DNA from: Massilibacillus massiliensis
GTDB lineage: Bacteria; Bacillota; Negativicutes; FLKF01
DNA length: 64,000 bases
Assembly: GCF_900086705.1 (NCBI RefSeq)
Contig: NZ_LT575483.1
Coordinates: 373,166-437,165, forward strand
Direction: 5' to 3'
The notes under the pieces are model-generated. The model saw only the letters and a list, made by a program, of their open reading frames with translations. It was not told the origin of the DNA and ran no database searches. Below are positions 17,408 through 26,674 of the stretch, in pieces (position 1 is the first letter of the stretch; every line of letters begins with the position of its first letter). The translations under genes were made by a program, and so were the position numbers.

Positions 17408-18487
17408 TTATTTACGCATCCAAGTAGGAATATCTAAATCAGGCATTTTAAATACACCAAGTTTTGTCGGTTCTTCTGTCGTTAAATTCGAAGCAGATTC
17501 AGATACTACAGACCCTGCTGCCGGTTTTGCTGGTCGATCATCAAAGCCAGTCGCAATTACAGTAACACGTACTTCGTCATTTAAACTTTCATCAATAACA
17601 GAACCAAAAATGATATTGGCCTCTTCATCTGCAGCTTCAGCAATAATTTGAGAAGCTTCATTCACTTCAAATAAGCTTAGATTAGAACCACCTGTAATAT
17701 TAAGAAGTACACCTCTTGCTCCCTGAATTGAGGTTTCCAACAATGGACTATTAATTGCTGCTTCTGCCGCAGCAACTGCAGCGTTATCACCCGTACCAAT
17801 TCCAATCCCCATAAGTGCTGATCCGGTATCACTCATAATGGACTTCACATCAGCAAAATCTAGATTAATAAGCCCAGGAACTGCAATCAAATCGGAAATA
17901 CCTTGTACACCTTGTCTAAGTACATCATCGGCAATACGGAAAGCATCCATCATCGAAGTTTTTTTATCAACGACTTGTAATAAACGATCATTCGGAATTG
18001 TAATTAATGTATCTACTTTTTCTTTTAATTTTGCAGTACCACTTTCTGCTTGTTTTTGACGTTTACGTCCTTCAAATGAAAACGGTCTAGTTACTACCCC
18101 AACAGTCAACGCACCAATTTCCTTAGCACACTCAGCAACTACAGGAGCTGCCCCGGTACCGGTTCCACCACCCATACCAGCCGTAACGAAAACCATATCC
18201 GCCCCTTTTAATGCCTCAAGAATCTCTTCGCGACTCTCCTGTGCAGCTTGTTCTCCAATTTCAGGTCTCGCCCCTGCACCCAAACCTCTCGTCAACTTTT
18301 CACCAATTTGGATACGTTTTGGTGCCATAGCATGAATTAAAGCTTGCGCATCTGTATTTACAGAAATAAACTCAACACCTTGCAAACCTGAAGAAATCAT
18401 TCTATTTACAGCATTATTACCGCCACCGCCAACACCAATAACTTTTATTTTCGCAAATTGATCAAGATCCATATCTAATTCAAGCAC
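17408..18487 (-). CDS. ftsZ: Cell division protein FtsZ
   Basis: FtsZ is the tubulin-like GTPase that forms the division ring. The 359-aa protein has the tubulin signature GGGTGTG at ~106-112, the T7 loop [11 protein letters not shown], a variable linker, and the C-terminal peptide DIPTWMRK that binds FtsA. I chose the GTG at 18485-18487, which has GGGGGG eight bases upstream. It gives an N-terminus co-linear with B. subtilis FtsZ (MLE..., then [10 protein letters not shown]). A longer frame to 18511 overlaps ftsA and is not needed. ftsA ends 27 bases upstream. The spoIIGA-sigE-sigG genes that follow ftsZ in many sporulators are absent. Confidence 0.98.
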   Translation of the reverse strand: MLELDMDLDQFAKIKVIGVGGGGNNAVNRMISSGLQGVEFISVNTDAQALIHAMAPKRIQIGEKLTRGLGAGARPEIGEQAAQESREEILEALKGADMVFVTAGMGGGTGTGAAPVVAECAKEIGALTVGVVTRPFSFEGRKRQKQAESGTAKLKEKVDTLITIPNDRLLQVVDKKTSMMDAFRIADDVLRQGVQGISDLIAVPGLINLDFADVKSIMSDTGSALMGIGIGTGDNAAVAAAEAAINSPLLETSIQGARGVLLNITGGSNLSLFEVNEASQIIAEAADEEANIIFGSVIDESLNDEVRVTVIATGFDDRPAKPAAGSVVSESASNLTTEEPTKLGVFKMPDLDIPTWMRK

Positions 18488-18514
18488 TCTATGTTCCCCC
18501 CACAAAATCAAATA

Positions 18515-19714
18515 TTATAAATTCAACATTTTTCTTAATTTACCAAAAACTGATTGATATACTTTTTTTTCTTCTATTTCTATAGTTTCTTCAACCATGA
18601 AGTTTTCTCCTGCATAACGCAGTAAACCATATCCTGTAATATCTTTTGGGTTCAAACATTCATCGGCTAAATCTTCTATTACGACCGGATTAACATGCAT
18701 TGTAAATGTTTTTTGCAAACTATCAGTAAAATTATAAAGGAATGAACATCCACCTGTAAAGTAAATATTCTCAATATTACGATCAATAAGTTCCAAACTC
18801 ACTGCCTCATAAAGAATATTGATTATTTCATTAACTCTACTATCAATAATATCATATAAGAAGTCATACTGTACATTCTTATCTTCAATATTTTCATCAC
18901 TACAATCTAAAATGATATTTTTCCCTAATAAATCATGATCCAATTTGCTAAAATATCGTTTTAATTTCTCTGTATGCTCAAAATCCAATGTAAGCCCTTG
19001 CATAATGTCATGAGAAATATATTCTCCACCAATTGGCAAAGAATATAATTTAATAAATTTACAATCTTCGTAAATCATCATTTCCGCATTGCCAGCACCA
19101 ATATTTATCAATAAATAAGATTTATTTTTCAAATGCCTGCTTAACAATTCATGCATACTGAAAATATTCGAAACAAACTGATGATTCTTTATTCCTGCAA
19201 TCTGTAAAGCTTCAACTAACTGATGAAAGCTATCATTTGAAATGGTAATTAATGAGCACTCACATTCTAATATTGTCCCACTTTTCCCCAATGGAATGTT
19301 TTCACATACACAACCATCCAACCGATATTGTTTTGGAATTATATGCAACACTTTTGCTTTCTCAGGCATCGCCATTAAAATTGCCGCATTATTTACATGT
19401 TCAATATCTGTTTTGTGAACACAGCTATTAGGCAGAGTAATACTGCCTAAAGCAAAGTGAGAATTTAAATGCATTCCACTAATTCCGACAATAACATCGT
19501 CTATTTTACCATTTTCTGTTTCATTTGTACACTCAATTACCTGTTTTATCGCATTACCTAATGCATGGACATCTTGAATCTCACCCTTTTCGAAACCTTT
19601 GGATCTAACTACACCTTCACTATAAATATCAATATAGCCTTTTTTCACATTTGCTCGATACGCTCTTAATTGGAATGTACCAATATCAATCGCTAAAATT
19701 CGTCGTGTCTCCAT
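18515..19714 (-). CDS. ftsA: Cell division protein FtsA
   Basis: FtsA is an actin-like ATPase that tethers FtsZ to the membrane. The 399-aa protein begins with an actin-fold phosphate-1 loop (ILAIDIGTFQLRA). It has the INIGAGNAEMMIY phosphate-2 segment and YFTGGCSFLYNF near residue 315. The last residues, VFGKLRKMLNL, form a short amphipathic helix typical of its membrane-targeting sequence. The protein is divergent overall and shorter than E. coli FtsA. The start ATG has GAGAGG upstream. It follows an intergenic gap containing two strong inverted repeats, so ftsA-ftsZ may have its own control. Confidence 0.93.
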   Translation of the reverse strand: METRRILAIDIGTFQLRAYRANVKKGYIDIYSEGVVRSKGFEKGEIQDVHALGNAIKQVIECTNETENGKIDDVIVGISGMHLNSHFALGSITLPNSCVHKTDIEHVNNAAILMAMPEKAKVLHIIPKQYRLDGCVCENIPLGKSGTILECECSLITISNDSFHQLVEALQIAGIKNHQFVSNIFSMHELLSRHLKNKSYLLINIGAGNAEMMIYEDCKFIKLYSLPIGGEYISHDIMQGLTLDFEHTEKLKRYFSKLDHDLLGKNIILDCSDENIEDKNVQYDFLYDIIDSRVNEIINILYEAVSLELIDRNIENIYFTGGCSFLYNFTDSLQKTFTMHVNPVVIEDLADECLNPKDITGYGLLRYAGENFMVEETIEIEEKKVYQSVFGKLRKMLNL

Positions 19715-19767
19715 AAAAACCTCTCAAAGTTATACATATTATGTACAATTGTAAATTCAATAAATTT

Positions 19768-19830
19768 TGTAAATTTCCTTTTTTAATAAGAATTTTCTTT
19801 TAAAATTTTTATTAAAAAAGGAAATTTACA
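19768..19830 (-). repeat. 22-bp perfect inverted repeat upstream of ftsA
   Basis: Arms 19768-19789 and 19809-19830 are perfectly complementary over 22 bases (ends TGTAAATTTCC/GGAAATTTACA) with a 19-base AT-rich loop. It lies between the hairpin after the small basic protein gene and the ftsA start. It could be an RNA stem controlling ftsA-ftsZ readthrough, or a DNA operator. Confidence 0.8.
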
Positions 19831-19833
19831 TGC

Positions 19834-19867
19834 AAAACGTAGCTAAAACAAATTTCAGCTACGTTTT
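19834..19867 (-). terminator. Hairpin after the small basic protein gene
   Basis: AAAACGTAGCT and AGCTACGTTTT form an 11-pair perfect stem with a 12-base loop, starting 16 bases after the stop codon. The tail is only a short T-run, so termination may be partial, which would let ftsAZ be transcribed from upstream. Confidence 0.65.
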
Positions 19868-19882
19868 ACCATCCAAACTAAG

Positions 19883-20218
19883 TTATTTTTTTAAAAAATA
19901 ACGCCTAATAATCGCTAAGTTTTGGAATATTCTAAGTCCAAACGCTAACATTGCAACATAGTATAAATCAATACCTAAACGATCTCCGATATAAACAAGT
20001 CCTGCCGCCATCAATGCATTTGTAAAAAATCCTGTAATAAACACGGTATTATCAAATTTCTCTTCAGCAGCAGCTCTAAGTCCTCCAAATACAGTATCAA
20101 GTGCTGCTAATAAGGCTACTGAAAATAATTTTGCATATTCTTGCGGAATACTAAGAGGACACAAACTCCCAATAATTAAACCTACAATAAGTCCCAAAAT
20201 AGGCAATAACATAATCAT
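19883..20218 (-). CDS. sbp: Small basic protein (DUF1290)
   Basis: This 111-aa membrane protein has about three hydrophobic segments, at residues 4-20, 58-78 and 84-100. The pattern of the DUF1290/Sbp family is clear: GLIVGL, then AALDTVFGGLRAAAEEKFDNTVFITGFFTNA, then FGLRIFQNLAIIRR. The gene lies between DUF881 and ftsA/ftsZ in Firmicutes, and its biochemical role is unknown. The start ATG overlaps the DUF881 stop by 4 bases and is preceded by GGAGGG, indicating coupled translation. Confidence 0.9.
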   Translation of the reverse strand: MIMLLPILGLIVGLIIGSLCPLSIPQEYAKLFSVALLAALDTVFGGLRAAAEEKFDNTVFITGFFTNALMAAGLVYIGDRLGIDLYYVAMLAFGLRIFQNLAIIRRYFLKK

Positions 20219-20904
20219 TCACCCTCCTTTACAGGACGTGCATGTTCAAAGCGGAATGTCCCCTTATATCCAGGTATCGTTACCTCTTCTGCTTTTTTTA
20301 TGTTAATCTGAATTCCCCAAAATTGTAATGTTTCAACCACACCACCACGCATTTTTAATGCATTTTCTAAATTCTTAGAATCTCCCAACGCTGTTATTTC
20401 ATAAGGTGGTGAATAACGCGTATTATTTACTGACAATGTCGGTCCTGCACAACGAATCTCAGAACTCGCAATTAAACGCTGCTCATTAATAGAAATTGCC
20501 TCTGCTCCTGCTGCCCAAAGTTCATTGATTACTTTTAAAAGATCGTCATCATGAATTAAATATAAATTTGGATTTTCACCTGTTTTAGATTGACGTTTAC
20601 TGTCATCAATTGTAACAACGAGACCAGGTCCTTTTAAAGGCGTGACCCCCGCTCCCATTTTTATATTTTCCATTTGCGTTGTTACAACTTCTTTATCTGA
20701 ACTTTTTCGAAGTGCTTGCACTTCTTCTAGCAAAGCATCACGATCTTTCTCTGTTTGTGCTAAACGCTGCGATAAATCTTCTATACGCTGAAATGGTACT
20801 GTCGATCTAATATCTTGTGTTGTCCTAAATTGCACCGCAATCATAAAACCAAGTACGATACATACCAATGCAATTGCTGCGCGGCCTTGTTTAATTGGCA
20901 ACAT
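20215..20904 (-). CDS. DUF881 membrane protein (YlxW/YlxX type)
   Basis: The 229-aa product has one N-terminal transmembrane helix (residues ~9-27), then a short coiled coil (~35-75) and an extracytoplasmic DUF881 domain. Family-typical motifs are GPGLVVTIDDS, INELWAAGAEAISINEQRL and a YEITALGDSKNLENAL segment. It is encoded next to ftsQ and the small basic protein in Firmicute dcw clusters; function unknown, presumably envelope or division related. The ATG at 20902-20904 is preferred over an upstream ATG because GGGAGGG lies just before it. Confidence 0.88.
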   Translation of the reverse strand: MLPIKQGRAAIALVCIVLGFMIAVQFRTTQDIRSTVPFQRIEDLSQRLAQTEKDRDALLEEVQALRKSSDKEVVTTQMENIKMGAGVTPLKGPGLVVTIDDSKRQSKTGENPNLYLIHDDDLLKVINELWAAGAEAISINEQRLIASSEIRCAGPTLSVNNTRYSPPYEITALGDSKNLENALKMRGGVVETLQFWGIQINIKKAEEVTIPGYKGTFRFEHARPVKEGE

Positions 20905-20926
20905 ACCAAACCCTCCCTTAACTGCT

Positions 20927-21673
20927 CTATTTTTTGAATTTAATAAACGGTGATGCAAAATTTAGATCTATGTATTCGATCGGCAATTTTGTTTTCTTCA
21001 GCTCGCCTAAAAACTCTTCTGTTAATTTTGCCTTTTCTAATAACCGCTCATTCTTTCCAATTCTAATTTGCACTGAACTGTTTGTATAAGCAATCAGCTG
21101 ATCTGATGATGTTGCATTTACCTCCGACATCTGGTTAATAGAAGATTCGTCTAAATACGAAAGATATTCCAATACATTATATAAAACCGCATGATCAACC
21201 TTATCTCCCACATAGAGGTTTTGCAAAACAATACCTGTTATCATAGGAACATTAATATTTTTGATATTTTTATAGGCGGCCAAAATCAAACCTGACTTAT
21301 CAATTTCAAGAAAACCGTAGTCACAAGCAATATACGCAATCGGTTTACGCTCTACAATGTGAATTGTAATTCTACTAGGAAAATCCCGTGATACAGCAGC
21401 TTCAGAAATACGTAAATCTTTCAGTAAGCGTTCTTGAATCTCTTTTGTGTTCAATCGAAAGATATTGATTTTCTCTGGCACACCTGCAATTTGGTAAATT
21501 TCTTCCGTGGTCAAATATTTATTCCCATCAACTTTAATTTCTCCTATAGAAAAAGTAGGTGAAATGATAAAAGAAAATCCCGTGATTAATACGATAAATA
21601 TAAATAATAAACTTAAAAATAATTGCTTTGAAGTCGAATTTTTCACTACACTACTATCCTCTAGATCAGCCAT
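20927..21673 (-). CDS. ftsQ: Cell division protein FtsQ/DivIB
   Basis: This 248-aa bitopic membrane protein is a divisome component that bridges early and late proteins. It has a short cytoplasmic tail and one transmembrane helix (~18-38). A POTRA domain starts with IGEIKVDGNKYLTTEEIYQIAG, and a beta domain contains RDFPSRITIHIVERKPIAYI. The C-terminal LPIEYIDLNFASPFIKFK is typical of FtsQ. The start ATG has GAGGTG upstream. It follows a strong terminator after ddl, so it may need its own promoter; none is obvious. Confidence 0.9.
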   Translation of the reverse strand: MADLEDSSVVKNSTSKQLFLSLLFIFIVLITGFSFIISPTFSIGEIKVDGNKYLTTEEIYQIAGVPEKINIFRLNTKEIQERLLKDLRISEAAVSRDFPSRITIHIVERKPIAYIACDYGFLEIDKSGLILAAYKNIKNINVPMITGIVLQNLYVGDKVDHAVLYNVLEYLSYLDESSINQMSEVNATSSDQLIAYTNSSVQIRIGKNERLLEKAKLTEEFLGELKKTKLPIEYIDLNFASPFIKFKK

Positions 21674-21771
21674 TTCAAATTCACCTCGATTTCTTTTTAT
21701 AATCGTAAAAACATTATTTATTATACACTAGCTTACCATAATATAAAATGTTTAATTGATACTTTATTAAA

Positions 21772-21806
21772 AAAATTTAGACAGCATGAAATGCTGTCTA
21801 AATTTT
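21772..21806 (-). terminator. Perfect 16-bp hairpin between ddl and ftsQ
   Basis: Arms 21772-21787 and 21791-21806 are perfectly complementary (core TTTAGACAGCAT/ATGCTGTCTAAA) with a 3-base loop. It starts 12 bases after the ddl stop. It divides the dcw cluster into an upstream murein part and a downstream division part, unless polymerase reads through. Confidence 0.78.
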
Positions 21807-21818
21807 ACATGAAAAGAA

Positions 21819-22748
21819 CTAATCTTTTGCCATCCATAATAATTTTTCACATAAATCCGGAAAACTTACGCCGGCAGCCTGTGCAGCTTTTGGCACCAAA
21901 CTCGTTGAAGTCATTCCTGGGACAGAATTGACTTCAAGCACATAAGGAATTCCATCTTCACCCAGCATCAGATCAACACGCGCGATTCCACTGCACCCAA
22001 GAAGATCAAATGCCCGCAAAGCATTTTTTTGCACTTTCTTCACGACATCCTCATCTAGTGCAGCTGGCACCAGATATTCTGTTGCACCTTTTGTATACTT
22101 CGATTCATAATCATATTTACCTGAGTGAGGAATAATCTCAATGATTGGAAACGCTTCCTTATTTTCGTTTCCCCAAACAGCAACAGTTAACTCACGACCT
22201 TTAATAAATTCTTCCACTAATATATTAGGGCTGTATTTAAATGCGTTGTTTATAGCCGCTTGCAAATCCTCTATTTTCTCTACAATCGTCACACCGATGC
22301 TGGACCCTTGTGCCGCTGCTTTTACCACAACCGGGATTGCAAATTCATTGGTAATTTCATTTGCTAAATCACGTTTTAAATCAAATTTTGTATAAACTTT
22401 AGATTTTGGCGTAGAAATCCCACTCGCAACAAATAAACTTTTTGATGCCGCTTTATCCATCGCGATTGCACTGGCAAGCACACCCGATCCAGTGTACGGA
22501 ATTCCTAATAAATCTAATGCACCTTGTAATTTTCCATCTTCACCAAATTTACCATGAATTGCATTAAAAACTACATCACATCCGCTTTTTTGTAACTGTT
22601 CAAATAATTTTGGCGGGTCAAGTTCTATGCCAACAGCATTATATCCTTTTTCTAATAATGCACCCAATATTGCATTTCCTGTATTTAATGAAACTTCCCT
22701 TTCTTCTGAAGGTCCTCCCATCAATACTACAATTTTTTTATCTTTCAT
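21819..22748 (-). CDS. ddl: D-alanine--D-alanine ligase
   Basis: This 309-aa ATP-grasp enzyme makes the D-Ala-D-Ala dipeptide for peptidoglycan. GGPSEEREVS opens the N-terminal domain, HGKFGEDG and the VKAAAQGSSIGV ATP-grasp loop follow, and EVNSVPGMT supplies late metal and phosphate ligands. The omega loop YDYESKY retains the tyrosine of D-Ala-specific (not D-lactate) ligases, as far as the motif can tell. The start at 22748 has GGAGAG upstream. An upstream in-frame ATG at 22787 would overlap murA and is not preferred. It lies 14 bases after murA. Confidence 0.95.
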   Translation of the reverse strand: MKDKKIVVLMGGPSEEREVSLNTGNAILGALLEKGYNAVGIELDPPKLFEQLQKSGCDVVFNAIHGKFGEDGKLQGALDLLGIPYTGSGVLASAIAMDKAASKSLFVASGISTPKSKVYTKFDLKRDLANEITNEFAIPVVVKAAAQGSSIGVTIVEKIEDLQAAINNAFKYSPNILVEEFIKGRELTVAVWGNENKEAFPIIEIIPHSGKYDYESKYTKGATEYLVPAALDEDVVKKVQKNALRAFDLLGCSGIARVDLMLGEDGIPYVLEVNSVPGMTSTSLVPKAAQAAGVSFPDLCEKLLWMAKD

Positions 22749-22762
22749 GAATGTTCTCTCCT

Positions 22763-24013
22763 CTATTCCATATCCCGAATAATGCATGCGCCTAAACTTT
22801 GTAATTTCTTTTCTATCGTTTCATATCCGCGATCAATATGATTTACTTGTTTTATAACAGATGTTCCTTCTGCAGCTAATGCAGCTAAAACTAACGAAGC
22901 TCCAGCTCTTAAGTCTAATGCTTCTACAAGAGTTCCTGTTAACTTATTTACACCACGAACAATTGCGCTGCGTCCTTCAACTCGGATTTTCGCTCCCATC
23001 CGAATCAACTGATCTACATGCTGAAAACGATTTTCAAATATCGTTTCTGTTACAATACTTGTTCCCTTAGCAATCGTTAATACAGCAAGCATCGGTGCCT
23101 GTAAATCCGTCGGAAACCCCGGAAACGGAAGTGTTTTTATATCGGTATTATATAATTGATCAGCTTTTACCCGTATAAAATCATTTCCAACAGTAAGAAT
23201 CGCCCCAATTCCTGATAACTTATCTAAAAGCGAAAACAAACAATTTGTGGGAACATTTGTTACTGTAACTTCTCCACGTGAAATCGCACCAGCTAAAATA
23301 AAAGTTCCTGCTTCAATTCGGTCCGGTATAACCGTATGCTCCGTCGCGTATAATTTTTGCACTCCATGAATTAAAATGGTATCTGTCCCAGCACCGCAAA
23401 TACGAGCTCCCATTTTATTTAAGAATGTTTCTAAATCAATAATTTCTGGCTCACGCGCTGCATTTCGAATCGTCGTTATCCCTTCTGCTAAAACAGCCGA
23501 CATCATCGCATTTTCAGTCGCACCTACACTTGGAAAATCTAATACAATTTCGGCTCCAGCTAATCTTTTTGCCTCTGCGATAATGAGCCCATGTTTCTCT
23601 GTTACATTTGCTCCTAGTTTTTCCAGCGCTTTAATGTGCAAATCAATTGGTCTTGGTCCAATCGTACAACCACCAGGATAAGACAAACGAACTTCTTTAA
23701 ATCGGCCAATTAAAGCACCCATTAAAAAAATAGAAGCACGCATTTCTCGCATCAATAGCTCTGGAATAAAAACCTCACTCACTGCGCTACTGTCCACAAC
23801 TAAAGAATTTCCTTCTCGTGAAACCTTAGCACCTAAAAGTTCTAAAATAGCAACCATATTCTTAATATCACTTAAATCAGGCACATCATGAATTATACTT
23901 GTTCCTGAACATAACATTGTCGCCGCTAAAATTGGCAAAGCAGCATTTTTTGCTCCACTAACTCTAACAGAGCCTTTCAAATGTACTTCCCCTGTGACGA
24001 TAAACTTATCCAT
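22763..24013 (-). CDS. murA: UDP-N-acetylglucosamine 1-carboxyvinyltransferase MurA
   Basis: MurA performs the first committed step of peptidoglycan synthesis, transferring enolpyruvate to UDP-GlcNAc. The 416-aa protein has GAKNAALP at residues 20-27, with the conserved Lys, and the loop PGGCTIGPRP. That loop carries catalytic Cys116, the residue attacked by fosfomycin. FPTDLQAPMLA and RAGASLVLAAL complete the fold. It lies between murC and ddl, where murB lies in some other dcw clusters. The start ATG has AGGAGG upstream. Confidence 0.96.
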   Translation of the reverse strand: MDKFIVTGEVHLKGSVRVSGAKNAALPILAATMLCSGTSIIHDVPDLSDIKNMVAILELLGAKVSREGNSLVVDSSAVSEVFIPELLMREMRASIFLMGALIGRFKEVRLSYPGGCTIGPRPIDLHIKALEKLGANVTEKHGLIIAEAKRLAGAEIVLDFPSVGATENAMMSAVLAEGITTIRNAAREPEIIDLETFLNKMGARICGAGTDTILIHGVQKLYATEHTVIPDRIEAGTFILAGAISRGEVTVTNVPTNCLFSLLDKLSGIGAILTVGNDFIRVKADQLYNTDIKTLPFPGFPTDLQAPMLAVLTIAKGTSIVTETIFENRFQHVDQLIRMGAKIRVEGRSAIVRGVNKLTGTLVEALDLRAGASLVLAALAAEGTSVIKQVNHIDRGYETIEKKLQSLGACIIRDME

Positions 24014-24057
24014 CGCCTAACCTCCTAGAAAAGTACAATCACCCCAAATTATCACAT

Positions 24058-25437
24058 TTATTTCTCATTTAATTTTGCAACAAGCTCTTCCCCTGTCAAA
24101 TAAATGTTACCAGCCCCCATTGTCATAACAAGATCCCCTGCTGTGACAAAATCGCTAAGATAAGATGCAATTTCTTTCCTATCTGCAATATATACAATAT
24201 CTTTATGCATATGCTTTTCTACTTCGGTTCGGATCGTTTCACCCGAAACACCTTCAATCGGTTTTTCTCCAGCAGAATAAACATCTGTTAGAACAAGCAT
24301 ATCTGCTTCATCAAAGCAAACTCCAAACTCTTTACGTAGTAACTGCGTACGCGAATATCTGTGTGGCTGAAACACGCAAATCAAACGTTTGGGTTTTGTT
24401 TGTCTGGCTGCAGATAGTGTTGTGCTAAGTTCTGTCGGATGATGCGCGTAATCATCAACTACCCACACATCCTTCACCCTGCCTTTTGTTTGAAAACGAC
24501 GTTTGGCACCATTAAATTGGCGAAGCCCTGCTGCCATAGATGTGATAGAAAGCCCCAATTGATCCCCCACAATAATAGAAGCCAACGCATTTAAAACATT
24601 GTGTTTACCAGGAATATTCAATGAAATTCTACCTAAATTTTCGCCATGTCGATACACTTCAAAAGACGTTCCTGCACCATTTGTTGTAATATTTTTCGCA
24701 ACATAATCTGCGTCCTCATCTATCGCATAAGAAATAAATTTACGGTCAAGTTTTTTTGCAATATTTCTAATATGTACATTATTAAAACAAAGAACTGCTA
24801 ACCCATCTTTTTGTGGTAAATTATTTAAAAATTTCTCAAAAGTTTTTAAAATATTTTCCATCGTACCATAGAAATCCATATGATCATTTTCAATATTTGT
24901 AACAACGGCGATTTTAGGCAATAATTTTAAGAAAGAACCATCACTTTCATCTGCCTCCGCAACCAGATATTCACCATGACCGAGTTTAGCATTACTTCCT
25001 AAGTAATCAACTTCTCCTCCAATAATAATGCTAGGATCACTCCCTGCATAATCTAACATTACACCAATCATTGAAGTCGTCGTTGTTTTTCCATGAGCAC
25101 CCGCAATCGCAATACCCATCTGCTGATTCATTAATGCCGCTACAATGTCCGAGCGATGAAATATTTTTATATGCTTCTCTTTTGCTGCAACTACTTCTGG
25201 ATTTTGTTCAGATATTGCGGTAGACACTACGATTGCATCTGCATTCTTAACATTCTCTTTTCTTTGCCCATAAAAAATAGTAGCCCCTAAAGCTTTTAGT
25301 TTTGAAACAATTTCTGAATCTTGCAAATCAGAACCTGAAACTTCAAACCCCTTTTCAACCAAAATTTTCGCAATTGCGCTCATGCCAGCTCCACCAATGC
25401 CGACAAAATGAATTTTATTAATACCATTTAGCAACAA
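24058..25437 (-). CDS. murC: UDP-N-acetylmuramate--L-alanine ligase MurC
   Basis: MurC adds L-alanine to UDP-MurNAc. The ~459-aa protein has the N-terminal Rossmann motif HFVGIGGAGMSAIA, the ATP-binding GAHGKTTTTSM loop and the DYAHHPTE segment. The C-terminal Mur ligase domain has QPHRYSRT. I place the start at the TTG at 25435-25437, which has AAGGAG seven bases upstream. ATG codons further upstream (25458, 25464) have no ribosome-binding site and would add a charged leader. It lies between murG and murA. Confidence 0.94.
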   Translation of the reverse strand: MLLNGINKIHFVGIGGAGMSAIAKILVEKGFEVSGSDLQDSEIVSKLKALGATIFYGQRKENVKNADAIVVSTAISEQNPEVVAAKEKHIKIFHRSDIVAALMNQQMGIAIAGAHGKTTTTSMIGVMLDYAGSDPSIIIGGEVDYLGSNAKLGHGEYLVAEADESDGSFLKLLPKIAVVTNIENDHMDFYGTMENILKTFEKFLNNLPQKDGLAVLCFNNVHIRNIAKKLDRKFISYAIDEDADYVAKNITTNGAGTSFEVYRHGENLGRISLNIPGKHNVLNALASIIVGDQLGLSITSMAAGLRQFNGAKRRFQTKGRVKDVWVVDDYAHHPTELSTTLSAARQTKPKRLICVFQPHRYSRTQLLRKEFGVCFDEADMLVLTDVYSAGEKPIEGVSGETIRTEVEKHMHKDIVYIADRKEIASYLSDFVTAGDLVMTMGAGNIYLTGEELVAKLNEK

Positions 25438-25519
25438 TTTTTCTCTCCTTTCGCGCATCAACAACCTTAACTAAATATGTGCTATATTTTATGCATAAAA
25501 TATGCAATCTGTTACAATA

Positions 25520-26632
25520 TCAACATTGTTTTGCCAGGTTTATTGCAAGACCTGCAATTTCGCTTGCAGCTTCTGGCTTTCCTAACGCCAGACTCGCCTT
25601 AGCCATATGCTCTAATTTCGTATCATTTTCTAACAATTCATCTATTACATGAATCAGACACTCTGCTGATAAATCACAATCGCGAATGACAATTGCCGCT
25701 CCTTTTTTTTGCATTATCATTGCATTGTATTCCTGATGATTTTCAGCTGCATAGGGATATGGAATCAAAATAGAGGGAATGCCTCTAGCGGTAAGCTCTG
25801 CAAGACCAACTGCCCCAGCTCTAAATATTGCCAAATCTGCAATTGCCAAAGCTTGTGGCATATCATACAAATATGGTTTAATTATAATATTTCCAATACC
25901 TTCCGTATCTATACCTTGCTTTTGCAGCTTTGTAACTATGTCATTATACTCATTTTTGCCAGTAACATGCAATAGTTGTATATTACTATTTTTCGAAAAA
26001 TGTTTATGTACAGCAATCATTGCACGATTGATACTTCTCGCACCACGACTTCCACCCGAAATCAAAATTGTCTTTTTCTTACGATCAAGCTCAAATTTAT
26101 AAATTCCCGCATTCTTATCTGCACTCATGACTTCCTGTCTAATGGGATTTCCAGTAAACACGACTTTATCTGGAGAAAAATATTGCCCGGCTTCGTTATA
26201 CCCAACCGCAATTTTATCAACAAACTTCGCCAAAATTTTATTTGTAATGCCTGGAATTACATTCTGTTCCTGAATCATGGTTGGAATTTTCATTAGACTA
26301 GCAGCTAATAAAACTGGCCCGCAAACATACCCCCCAGTACCAATTACAACATTTGGCTTAAACTCCTTGATAATTTTTCTTGCTGTCCATACACTCTGCA
26401 TCGACTTGAAAATTGTTTTAACATTCTTTACACTCAGCTTGCGTTCAAAGCCACAAATATCTACCGTTTTAAATGCTAGTCCTTCTTTAGGAATAATATC
26501 CGCCTCTAAACCAGCCTTTGTCCCGACATACAATACTTCACAATGATCCGTCATAGATTGTATTGTTTTGATCAAAGTAATAGCGGGGTAGATGTGCCCA
26601 CCTGTTCCCCCGCCCGATACAATTATTCTCAT
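25520..26632 (-). CDS. murG: Lipid II synthase MurG
   Basis: MurG is the membrane-associated glycosyltransferase that adds GlcNAc to lipid I. The 370-aa GT-B protein starts MRIIVSGGGTGGHIYPA with the glycine-rich acceptor loop. It has GGYVCGP and QEQNVIPGITNK, a second glycine-rich loop ISGGSRGARSINRAM, and the donor-site segment FRAGAVGLAELTARGIPSILIPYP ending in AAENHQ. The start ATG follows ftsW by about 40 bases. It is a standard member. Confidence 0.96.
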   Translation of the reverse strand: MRIIVSGGGTGGHIYPAITLIKTIQSMTDHCEVLYVGTKAGLEADIIPKEGLAFKTVDICGFERKLSVKNVKTIFKSMQSVWTARKIIKEFKPNVVIGTGGYVCGPVLLAASLMKIPTMIQEQNVIPGITNKILAKFVDKIAVGYNEAGQYFSPDKVVFTGNPIRQEVMSADKNAGIYKFELDRKKKTILISGGSRGARSINRAMIAVHKHFSKNSNIQLLHVTGKNEYNDIVTKLQKQGIDTEGIGNIIIKPYLYDMPQALAIADLAIFRAGAVGLAELTARGIPSILIPYPYAAENHQEYNAMIMQKKGAAIVIRDCDLSAECLIHVIDELLENDTKLEHMAKASLALGKPEAASEIAGLAINLAKQC

Positions 26633-26674
26633 GAATTATCCTACGCTCCTTACTACCGAGATTCCCCAATCCTA

